A DNA stretch of 64,000 nt from contig NZ_BNEB01000006.1 of NCBI RefSeq assembly GCF_016860545.1, forward strand, positions 124,001 through 188,000, given 5' to 3'. Shown here piece after piece: positions 57,670-64,000 of the stretch. The position numbers and the translations under genes are program-made. Every line of letters begins with the position of its first letter. Within the stretch, counting starts at the first letter, position 1. Source of the stretch: Streptomyces asoensis. Its GTDB lineage: Bacteria; Actinomycetota; Actinomycetes; Streptomycetales; Streptomycetaceae. The notes beneath the pieces are model-generated. The model had not been told where the DNA came from, did no database searches, and was given only the letters and a program-made list of their open reading frames with translations.

Positions 57670-58245
57670 ATGCCCCGACTTGCGCTGTACACGTTCGGCG
57701 TCCTGAAGACGCCTCTCGCCGATCCCACGCCCCTCATGCGCGAGTTCTACGACGTTGGTGGGGCCGTCTACCCGGAGATCGGCCGGCGGCCCGGCTACCT
57801 CGCGCACGCGGAAGCGGCGGGCGGTGCGCAGGGCGTGCTCTTCGGGGCGGACTGGGGCGCCTGGGGGGAGTTCGCCGTACCGGCCTGGTACGGCAAGGGC
57901 CGCACGCCCGGGACCACCGCGCTGGCCGCGACGCTCTCCCTGTGGACCGGGCTGCGCCCCGCCTTCGACGCCGTCTACGCCGGTGTGCACCGTGAGGCGC
58001 TGAACCGGCGCTACGACTGGTTCGAGAGGACGGGGCACCCCAATCACGTGTCCTGGTGGGTCTTTGACGAGGTGACACCCACCTGGCAGGACGGGGTGTC
58101 CCGGCTGGAGCACCTCCACGAGCACGGCCGCGCGCCGCACGCCTTCACCTTCCACGACGCGTTCGCCCCGGACGGCACCCCGGCCGGCGTCAAAGGCACC
58201 GGGCCGTCTTCAGGACGCCTTCGGCCGGGATCCGATCACCAGTAG
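57670..58245 (+). CDS. DUF3291 domain protein
   Basis: A 191-residue protein with the DUF3291 pattern: LALYTFGVLKTPLADP near the start and NHVSWWVFDEVTPTWQDGVS, then RLEHLHEHGRAPHAFTFHDAF near the end. This is a dimeric alpha+beta-barrel (ABM-like) fold of unknown substrate. ATG 57670 begins the conserved region. The 3' end overlaps the convergent small membrane-protein gene by 10 bases. Confidence 0.8.
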   Translation: MPRLALYTFGVLKTPLADPTPLMREFYDVGGAVYPEIGRRPGYLAHAEAAGGAQGVLFGADWGAWGEFAVPAWYGKGRTPGTTALAATLSLWTGLRPAFDAVYAGVHREALNRRYDWFERTGHPNHVSWWVFDEVTPTWQDGVSRLEHLHEHGRAPHAFTFHDAFAPDGTPAGVKGTGPSSGRLRPGSDHQ

Positions 58246-58391
58246 TGGCGGTGTCCGGCGACGGCGTGTCCCATGGCGCCGAGGATCCACAGGACGGCTC
58301 CGACGGCCAGCAGGATGATCCCGATGGTCCACAGGGCGGCGATGCCGGTGACGAGACCGATGACGAGCAGAATGACACCCAGGATGATCAC
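58236..58391 (-). CDS. Small DUF6131-type membrane protein
   Basis: A 51-residue hydrophobic protein with two membrane helices (VIILGVILLVIGLVTGIAAL and WTIGIILLAVGAVLWILGAM) and a basic tail HAVAGHRHYW. This short form is widespread in Streptomyces. The start is GTG 58391, with AAGGAGGA 6 bases upstream, a strong site that confirms it as a real small gene. Function unknown. Confidence 0.85.
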   Translation of the reverse strand: MIILGVILLVIGLVTGIAALWTIGIILLAVGAVLWILGAMGHAVAGHRHYW

Positions 58392-58657
58392 GGTGTCCTC
58401 CTTGAGGGGTGGCGGCCGCTCCCCCGTGAGCGGCCGGGTGGGATGTGCGGGCTCCGAGTACCCGTTTCTGCGGCGTCGCGAACGAGGCCGGGCGCAAGGC
58501 CGCGGGAGGGTTGGGGATCACGTACCGCTCATCGGCGTTCAGGCCCCGCCGTTGCGGTGATCGTGTTCGATGCGTGTTCCGGGGCCCGAGCGGACAACAT
58601 CGGCTGCCGGGGAGGAAGCGGTGGCTGCCGTGGGCCGTCTCGGACAGACTCCCGGGC

Positions 58658-59179
58658 ATGTCCGACCACTCGCTGTTCGTCGCCGGTCTCACGGGTGCGA
58701 CGGCGATCGCGGCCAGTTCCCTGGCGAGCTGGCTGACCAGCAGGGGCACCACCCGTGCCGCACGGGTCCAGGTCGACGCCAGCACTGAGGCGCAGCGCCG
58801 CGAGAGCATCCGTCAGACCCGGCGCGGCGCCTACCTGGGGCTCATCGAGCAGGCCCAGGTGGTGGCCGACGGGCTGCGGGGCGTCGACGGCCTCTCCCCC
58901 GGCGAGTCCGCGGCCGCGCTGGCCGCCCATCGCGAGCGGCATCAGCAGCTGCGCCGGGCGGTGACGCTGATCGACCTGGAAGGCCCCTCCACGGTCCAGG
59001 TCACCGCGTCGAACCTGCTGATCATGTCGGGCACCCTGGCCACCGCCCTGGCCGCCATGGCCGAGAACGCCGGCCGGGACAACCGCCGCGAGTTCCAGGA
59101 GACGCTGCGCGCCTACATCCGGCTGATCACGCCCTTCGTCGACGCCGCCGCGGCAGCCCTGGACGACACTCACCCGTGA
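58658..59179 (+). CDS. Membrane-anchored helical protein, unknown
   Basis: A 173-residue protein with one N-terminal membrane segment (LFVAGLTGATAIAASSLASWLT) and a helical cytoplasmic part. The latter includes ASTEAQRRESIRQTRRGAYL and ETLRAYIRLITPFVDAAAAAL. Such single-pass helical proteins are common in Streptomyces and unassigned. ATG 58658 has no strong ribosome site. Confidence 0.65.
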   Translation: MSDHSLFVAGLTGATAIAASSLASWLTSRGTTRAARVQVDASTEAQRRESIRQTRRGAYLGLIEQAQVVADGLRGVDGLSPGESAAALAAHRERHQQLRRAVTLIDLEGPSTVQVTASNLLIMSGTLATALAAMAENAGRDNRREFQETLRAYIRLITPFVDAAAAALDDTHP

Positions 59180-59255
59180 AGTGCCGTCCGGTGTCCGGTC
59201 CTTCACGGGTGGATCAGGATTCCGTGCCGGCGGCCGCTTGTTACTCTTCCCGATC

Positions 59256-59540
59256 ATGCGAGCCCTCTTCCCGGGGTCCTTCGACCCGATCACCCAGGGG
59301 CACCAGGACATCCTGCGGCGCGCTGCCCTGCTGTTCGACTACTGCCGCCGGGCCGGCATCGACGTCGTCGTGCGCGGGGTCCGCGGGGTCCGCGACCTGG
59401 ACTACGAGATGCCGATGGCCCGTATGAACCACGAGCTGGCCGGGGTCGAGACGTTCTTCCTCGCCGCCGACCCCGCCCTGGCCCACATCTCCTCCACCCT
59501 CGTCACCGCGATGGGGCGACAGGAGCGCGCCCCCGGGTGA
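59256..59540 (+). pseudogene. Phosphopantetheine adenylyltransferase (coaD) copy with internal deletion
   Basis: The N-terminus RALFPGSFDPITQGHQDILR carries the nucleotidyltransferase HxGH-like site, and the later part RAGIDVVVRGVRGVRDLDYE, MPMARMNHELAGVETFFLAA, ALAHISSTLV is the second half of CoaD. About 50 residues between LFD and YCRR are missing and the C-terminus is cut. At 94 residues against about 160, it cannot form the normal active site. An intact coaD is presumably elsewhere in the genome. Confidence 0.75.
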
Positions 59541-59917
59541 CGAAAATGACGACGTGAGCGGGCCCGCGCCGGCGGCCGGAGAAGAAGTGCGGGAAGAACG
59601 TGCATACACCTCCCGGCCGGGGGCAGCAGGCGAGTAGGAGCTCGACACGATGCCATCCCCCCGGCCGTTCGAGCGCACGCCGGCCCCACCCCCCTCCCCC
59701 CCGGGGGCAGTGGGGCCGGCACATCTCTCCCCCTCACGGATCCGGGCCGCCGGCGCCGGCCTCCCGCCCACGCACGCACCGGTGGGTCTCGGGACGCCCG
59801 CACGGGACACGCCCGGAAAGAACTCGGGCGGCGTTGTCGATCCGGCCGGGTCCCGTTCGACATCCTGATGTAGGACGCATCGCCCTACGGAGTCGACAGA
59901 GCCTGATGAGGTAAGAC
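59541..59917. other. Intergenic region, no supported gene
   Basis: These 377 bases contain a C-rich run (about 59687-59702) and no frame with gene-like codons and a ribosome site. Confidence 0.5.
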
Positions 59918-60565
59918 ATGGATCAGCTGCTGCGGGTGCAGAACTTCACCGTCTCCAGCGACGGCGTCGCCGCCGGTGAGGGGCAGAGTCTGGAACGGCC
60001 CTTCGGTCACGACGTCGATCCGGGACAGCTCTTCTTCTGGGCCGGCGCCACGGCGAGCTGGCCCAACCGCACGGAGCCCGGGGGAAGCCGGGGCCTGGAC
60101 GACTACTTCGCCCGGGACTTCAGCCACAACATCGGCGCCGAGATCATGGGCCGCAACAAGTTCGGCCCCCAGCGCGGCCCGTGGAACGACCACGAGTGGC
60201 GCGGCTGGTGGGGTGACGAGCCGCCCTTCCGCACTCCGGTGTTCGTCCTGACCCACCACGAACGCCCGTCGTTCACGCTGTCGGACACCACGTTCCATTT
60301 CGTGGACGGCGAGCCCGCCGACGTGCTCGCGCAGGCGCGCAAGGCCGCGCAGGGCAAGGACGTCCGGCTCGGCGGCGGCGTGAGCACCGTCCGGGAGTTC
60401 CTCGACGCCGACCTCGTCGACACCCTGCACGTGGTGGTCGCGCCGGTGGAGCTCGGTACCGGGCTGCGCCTGTGGGACTCGCCCGAGGAGCTGACGGACC
60501 GCTTCCACCTGGAGGTCGTCCCCAGCCCGAGCGGCGTGACGCACCACCTGTTCTGGCGTAAATGA
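59918..60565 (+). CDS. Dihydrofolate-reductase-family (RibD-C) protein
   Basis: A 215-residue protein of the RibD C-terminal/DHFR-like group: LRVQNFTVSSDGVAAGEGQS, AEIMGRNKFGPQRGPW, FVLTHHERPSFTL, VRLGGGVSTVREFLDADLVD. These stand-alone reductases bind NADPH; the substrate is unknown and usually not folate. ATG 59918 has GAGG 7 bases upstream. Confidence 0.88.
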   Translation: MDQLLRVQNFTVSSDGVAAGEGQSLERPFGHDVDPGQLFFWAGATASWPNRTEPGGSRGLDDYFARDFSHNIGAEIMGRNKFGPQRGPWNDHEWRGWWGDEPPFRTPVFVLTHHERPSFTLSDTTFHFVDGEPADVLAQARKAAQGKDVRLGGGVSTVREFLDADLVDTLHVVVAPVELGTGLRLWDSPEELTDRFHLEVVPSPSGVTHHLFWRK

Positions 60566-60602
60566 CCTCGTGAGTGACCTGCCGGGCGGGCCGGGAAGGG
60601 GT

Positions 60603-60640
60603 GCTTGTGCGGCACGGGGTCAGGCCCGTGCCGCACAAGC
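60603..60640. terminator. Bidirectional terminator
   Basis: A perfect 16-bp stem (GCTTGTGCGGCACGGG and its complement) with a 6-base loop between convergent genes ending at 60565 and 60643. Confidence 0.85.
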
Positions 60641-60642
60641 GG

Positions 60643-61878
60643 TCAGGGGGCGACGGCCGCCATCTCGCCCTCGGGGGCGGGGTCGGGGTCGGTGCGCAGG
60701 ACCCGGGCGCCGACGGCGGTGGTCACGCACAGCAGGGTCAGCAGGACGAAGGCGTGGTTGAGGGCGACGAGGTGGGTCAGCCAGCCGATGACGGCGGGGC
60801 CGGCGAGCATGCCGACGTAGCCGAGTCCGGCGACGCGGGAGACGTTGGCGCCGGCGGCCGCGGGGTCGGCGTGCCCGGCCGCGCTGAACAGCTGCGGGAC
60901 GCAGCCGGACAGGCCCAGTCCGAACAGGGCCCAGCCGGTGAACGCGGCCCACATCCACGGGCCGAGGGCGACGAGGGTGATGCCGACGGCGGCCGTGGCC
61001 GCGCCGTGGCGCAGGATCGCCTGGGAGCCGAAGCGGGCGACGAAGCGGTCGGCGAGCAGCCGGCCGAGGGTCATGGCGGCCGCGAAGGTGCCGTACGCGA
61101 AGGCGGCGGTACCGGCGGGCGCGCCCAGGACGTCCTTGAGGTGCAGGGCGCTCCAGTCGTTGGCGGCGCCCTCGCACAGCATGACCATCAGCGCCAGGAC
61201 GGCCAGGAGCCAGACCCGGCCCGTGGTGGCGGCCGTCCTGGAGGCGGCCGGTGCCGCCCCGGCCTCCCCGGCCGGGGCGGGGCTTTCGGCGCCGGGGGCG
61301 GGGTCGGGGCTTTCGGCGGGGGCGGCGGGGAGCAGGGCGCGGGCCGTCGCCAGGGAGATCACGATGCCCGCGGCTCCCATGGCGGCCATGCCCGCGGCCG
61401 GGTCCAGGCCGGCGCCGGCCGCGCCCGCGGCGAGGAGCGCGGCGAGGACACCGCCGACGGAGAACGTGGCGTGGAAGCCTGACATGACGGGCCGGCCGTA
61501 GGCCTTCTCCACGTGCACGGCGTGGGCGTTCATGCTCACGTCCAGGCAGCCGTTGCAGAACCCGAAGACCAGCAGGGCGCCGGCGAGCGTCCACAGGTCG
61601 CGGGCGAGGCCGGGCAGGACGAGGGTCGCGCCGCAGAGCACGCCGCCGGCGGGGACGACGACGCGGGCGCCGAGGCGGTCGGTCAGGGGGCCGGCCGCCT
61701 GCATTCCGATGAAGGCTCCGAGCCCGAGCAGCACCAGCAGGCCGCCGAGCGTGGCGTGGCTGATGCCCACGCGGTCCTCGATGGCGGGGATGTGCACCAC
61801 CCAGGCGCCCATCAGGGTGCCGCACAGGACGAAGTAGACGTAGGTCGCCCCACGGGCGGCTCGAAGCGAACGTTCCAT
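60643..61878 (-). CDS. MFS transporter
   Basis: A 411-residue major facilitator with about 12 membrane helices. The loop GPLTDRLGARVVVPAGG is the motif-A-like loop. It resembles sugar or drug MFS permeases that sit next to DeoR regulators. ATG 61878 lies 14 bases from a CGAACA-N7-TGTTCG inverted repeat. Divergent from the DeoR gene, so likely its target; the substrate is probably a sugar or nucleoside derivative. Confidence 0.9.
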   Translation of the reverse strand: MERSLRAARGATYVYFVLCGTLMGAWVVHIPAIEDRVGISHATLGGLLVLLGLGAFIGMQAAGPLTDRLGARVVVPAGGVLCGATLVLPGLARDLWTLAGALLVFGFCNGCLDVSMNAHAVHVEKAYGRPVMSGFHATFSVGGVLAALLAAGAAGAGLDPAAGMAAMGAAGIVISLATARALLPAAPAESPDPAPGAESPAPAGEAGAAPAASRTAATTGRVWLLAVLALMVMLCEGAANDWSALHLKDVLGAPAGTAAFAYGTFAAAMTLGRLLADRFVARFGSQAILRHGAATAAVGITLVALGPWMWAAFTGWALFGLGLSGCVPQLFSAAGHADPAAAGANVSRVAGLGYVGMLAGPAVIGWLTHLVALNHAFVLLTLLCVTTAVGARVLRTDPDPAPEGEMAAVAP

Positions 61879-61891
61879 GCCGCCACCATAA

Positions 61892-61910
61892 CGAACATAT
61901 TTTTTGTTCG
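61892..61910. promoter_or_regulatory. DeoR-type operator between MFS and regulator genes
   Basis: CGAACA (61892-61897) and TGTTCG (61905-61910) are perfect arms around 7 T-rich bases, an A+T island in an otherwise G+C-rich window. Confidence 0.6.
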
Positions 61911-61967
61911 AAAGCCGGGCAAGTGAACAGATTGCTTGTTTGTTTTCCGGTGGTGTTCAATCGCGGT

Positions 61968-62729
61968 ATGAGCAACGCAGACCGGCACGCCCTGATCGCG
62001 AAGACCGTCAGGGACTCCGCAGGCGCCACGGTCCAGGAGCTCGCCGGGCTGACCGGCGCCTCGGAGATGACCATCCGGCGCGACCTCGACACCCTGGCCG
62101 CCCAGGGCGTCCTCGAACGCGTCCGCGGCGGGGCGCGCACCCTGCTGCTGCGGGGCGAGGAACCGCCCTTCGCGCTGCGCGCCCACGAGGCCGTCGACGC
62201 CAAGCGCCGGATCGCGGCCGAGGTCTGCGCGCTCGTCGCCGACGGCGAGACCGTCCTCCTCGACAGCGGCACCACCTGCCTGGAGGTCGCCCGCCTGCTG
62301 CGCGAGCGGCCCGTCACCGTGATGCCCCTGTCCCTCCAGGCCATCCACCTGTTCGCCGAGACGCCCGGACCGGCCACCCTGATGGTGCCCGGCGGCCAGC
62401 CCCGCGCCGCCGAAGGAGCCCTCACCGGCCCCCTCACTCTCGCCTCCCTGGCCGCGCTGCGCTTCGACACCGCCGTCATCGGCTGCTGCGGGCTGAGCGC
62501 GGCCGACGGCCTGACCGCCTACGACCTCGACGACGCCGCGGTGAAGAAGGCGGGCATCGCCTCCGCCCGCCGTACCATCGCCGCCACCGACGGCGGCAAA
62601 CTCGGCCGCACCGCCTACGCCCACGTCGTCCCCGCCGCACTCCTGCACACCCTCGTCACCGACACCACCGCCCCCGCCGAAGAGGTGGCCGCTCTCGAGG
62701 GCGCCGGCACCGTCGTCAAGACCGCCTGA
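61968..62729 (+). CDS. DeoR family transcriptional regulator
   Basis: A 253-residue DeoR protein. The helix-turn-helix is at residues 5-60 (ATVQELAGLTGASEMTIRRD, then LDTLAAQGVLERVRGGA). The sugar-phosphate-sensing domain follows (LLDSGTTCLEVARLL, AVIGCCGLSAADGLTAYDLD). It should repress the divergent MFS gene until a phosphorylated sugar is bound. The ATG at 61968 begins the conserved part. Confidence 0.92.
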   Translation: MSNADRHALIAKTVRDSAGATVQELAGLTGASEMTIRRDLDTLAAQGVLERVRGGARTLLLRGEEPPFALRAHEAVDAKRRIAAEVCALVADGETVLLDSGTTCLEVARLLRERPVTVMPLSLQAIHLFAETPGPATLMVPGGQPRAAEGALTGPLTLASLAALRFDTAVIGCCGLSAADGLTAYDLDDAAVKKAGIASARRTIAATDGGKLGRTAYAHVVPAALLHTLVTDTTAPAEEVAALEGAGTVVKTA

Positions 62730-62780
62730 TCACCGTGCGGGCACGGGCCGGGGGTGCGGGCGGGCGGTAGCGTTCGGGGC

Positions 62781-63161
62781 ATGACGCCAGCGACGCCCCG
62801 GTTCCCGCCGTATCCGATCCGGGGCGTCGGCGTGCTGCACCAAAAGCAGAACTGCGCGCCGCACTTCGCGGGGATCGAGGTGGACTTCGAGCCCGCCGCC
62901 GAAGGCTTCGTCTTCGAGGTGGCCAACGGGCTGACGGTGGATCACGAGCCCGCCGAGGAGCTGCCGTTCTTCTTCGCGGCCGCCGCCACGGGGATCGAGG
63001 AGCAGCTGCGCCTGCCCGAGCACGGTCTCGTGATCGCCACCCGGGTGGTGCTGCGCCGGGCCCGCGCCGACACGTTCGGCTCCCACCGTCAGGCCTTCAG
63101 GATCGCGGGCTATCTCGCCGCCCGCAAGGCCCTGGAACGGGCGGGCCACCTGCGACCCTGA
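62781..63161 (+). CDS. Orphan elongation-factor-G domain-IV-like protein
   Basis: A 126-residue single-domain protein. HFAGIEVDFEPAAEGFVFEV and the C-terminal VVLRRARADTFGSHRQAFRI, then AGYLAARKALERA parallel EF-G domain IV ([20 protein letters not shown], then AASLAFKEAF). Domain IV is the part of EF-G that reaches the decoding centre. No GTPase or other EF-G domains are present. It may interact with ribosomes or be an unrelated use of the fold. ATG 62781 follows a weak site. Confidence 0.6.
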   Translation: MTPATPRFPPYPIRGVGVLHQKQNCAPHFAGIEVDFEPAAEGFVFEVANGLTVDHEPAEELPFFFAAAATGIEEQLRLPEHGLVIATRVVLRRARADTFGSHRQAFRIAGYLAARKALERAGHLRP

Positions 63162-63223
63162 ACGCCCCGGGCGCCCGCGGTGCCCGTCACACATCACGAC
63201 GGGCGCCGCGGACGCCGCGGACG

Positions 63224-63646
63224 TCAGGGCCGTCGTGCCTGCCGGCCGGCCGCAGGGGCCGGCGCGGGAGAGTCCGGGCCCCGCAGGACCGCCCGGTGCT
63301 CTCCCCCGTCGCCGGACACGGGCCGCTGCGCCGGGCGGCCCTCCAGCTCCCGTTGCCGGGCGGCCAGGGCCCTCGCCAGCATCTTCGCCCGGAAGGGGTT
63401 CGCCGCCCCGAGGGCCTTCGCCACCTCCACGGCCTCCTCCAGCAGGGCCAGCCGCTGCTCGGGCAGCTCCCGCACCAGGGGCGAGGCGCTCGCCTCCACC
63501 AGGACGTAGGCCAGCTTCGACCCGTAGATCTCCGGCTCGACCTGTGTCAGAAGGCGGTAGATCCACAGCCCTTCCGCCCCGCGCACCACGCGCCGGTTGG
63601 CGCTGAGCAGCCTGACCCTCGCCTGTACGACCATGTCCTGATCCAT
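63224..63646 (-). CDS. Hypothetical helical protein
   Basis: A 140-residue protein, all-helical in its first 105 residues (QARVRLLSANRRVVRGAEGL, LAYVLVEASASPLVRELPEQ, LALLEEAVEVAKALG). A disordered Pro/Ala-rich tail follows. No membrane segment. Such proteins are found in other Streptomyces without assignment. ATG 63646 is preceded by AGGGGGAAC. Confidence 0.6.
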   Translation of the reverse strand: MDQDMVVQARVRLLSANRRVVRGAEGLWIYRLLTQVEPEIYGSKLAYVLVEASASPLVRELPEQRLALLEEAVEVAKALGAANPFRAKMLARALAARQRELEGRPAQRPVSGDGGEHRAVLRGPDSPAPAPAAGRQARRP

Positions 63647-63935
63647 CGTTCCCCCTTCGTCGCGCCACCCCCGGCCCGGTGCCTGTCACACGGCGAGACA
63701 GCACGACGAGCGCGCCGGCAGCCGATCAGGGCTGCCGGCACGTCGGCCGGAGAGTGGATGACGACGAGTCTGACGCGGGGCACAAGCGCTCACAAGGCTG
63801 AAAGCACGTGCGCTGTGTCCTACCGAAACCGCCCCCGAACAGCCATGATGGACCTGACACTCACTTAGGAGCAGGGGGCCGTCTCCTCCCCGGCCCTCTC
63901 TCCTCGCCCCGCGTCCACCGATGGGGTCACTCCTC
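63647..63935. other. Intergenic region, no supported gene
   Basis: These 289 bases lie between divergent genes and probably contain both promoters. No motif was assigned. Confidence 0.4.
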
Positions 63936-64000
63936 ATGCGGTACTTCGACCGGGGCATCCTCACCGTGGCCGACGAACTCGCGGAGGCGTACGCGGAGGT
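63936..64000 (+). CDS. Start of a gene cut by the window end
   Basis: From ATG 63936 the frame reads MRYFDRGILTVADELAEAYA and continues to the edge; ATG 63921 is in the same frame. Too short to assign. Confidence 0.4.
   Translation, partial: MRYFDRGILTVADELAEAYAE

Overview
This 64 kb window is chromosomal DNA of a Streptomyces or close relative. Evidence: very high G+C with G/C-ending third codon positions, GTG and TTG starts with GGAGG-type ribosome sites, many secreted enzymes, and the regulator families typical of the genus (LAL-type LuxR, MerR, MarR, ArsR, AraC, DeoR). A tap-tpg pair (52985-55639), which encodes telomere-replication proteins of linear Streptomyces replicons, places the window on a linear replicon, probably in a chromosome arm. 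The many stand-alone accessory genes and gene remnants fit an arm. No rRNA or tRNA gene, CRISPR array or intact insertion sequence was seen.

Layout. 0-3.9 kb: 3' end of a membrane protein, a doubly deleted histidine-phosphatase remnant and a large LuxR regulator. 4.1-8.7 kb: a secreted cutinase of the PET-hydrolase family, then an AraC regulator between an esterase/monooxygenase operon and an SDR gene that share a 17-bp upstream motif. 8.7-16.7 kb: small signalling proteins (HATPase, STAS), a MerR/NmrA divergent pair, a four-EF-hand protein, a BisC/DMSO-reductase-type molybdoenzyme and an SDR. 17.0-19.7 kb: a compact arsenic island (arsI divergent from arsR-aquaporin-arsC-arsN) with two matching operators. 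20.7-22.2 kb: wreckage of a two-component system fused to an ABC permease tail. 22.4-31 kb: secreted proteins, a GH32 fructanase, an AbiEii-like nucleotidyltransferase pair and an ADH/LysR divergent pair. 31.4-33.1 kb: a Uma2 nuclease and a solitary restriction-like endonuclease. 33.3-40 kb: a secreted beta-propeller/Ig protein, a subtilase with a P-domain and a strong leader hairpin, and a carboxylesterase facing a MerR gene.

40-47 kb: a DUF4241 protein; at 41928-42713 a protein whose two halves resemble eukaryotic histone H2A and H2B (the most striking gene here); a deletion scar joining a flavin monooxygenase to a TetR gene; a Tn3 transposase fragment; a flavin monooxygenase; and a quinone oxidoreductase/MarR unit with two operators. 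48.6-49.3 kb: three cysteine-free ribosomal-protein paralogues (L36, L31, L33). 50-52.8 kb: a rhodanese behind a small coupled ORF, a PNPOx-fold protein, a serine hydrolase and a VapBC-like pair with its operator. 53-55.6 kb: tap-tpg. 55.6-64 kb: epoxide hydrolase, XRE-cupin regulator, small membrane proteins, a deleted coaD copy, an MFS/DeoR divergent pair and an orphan EF-G domain-IV protein.

The recurring logic is regulator-plus-target pairs with recognisable operators. Alongside them are internal-deletion remnants, two of which each destroyed a head-to-head gene pair in one event. Functions come from motif recognition by eye; no database search was run.
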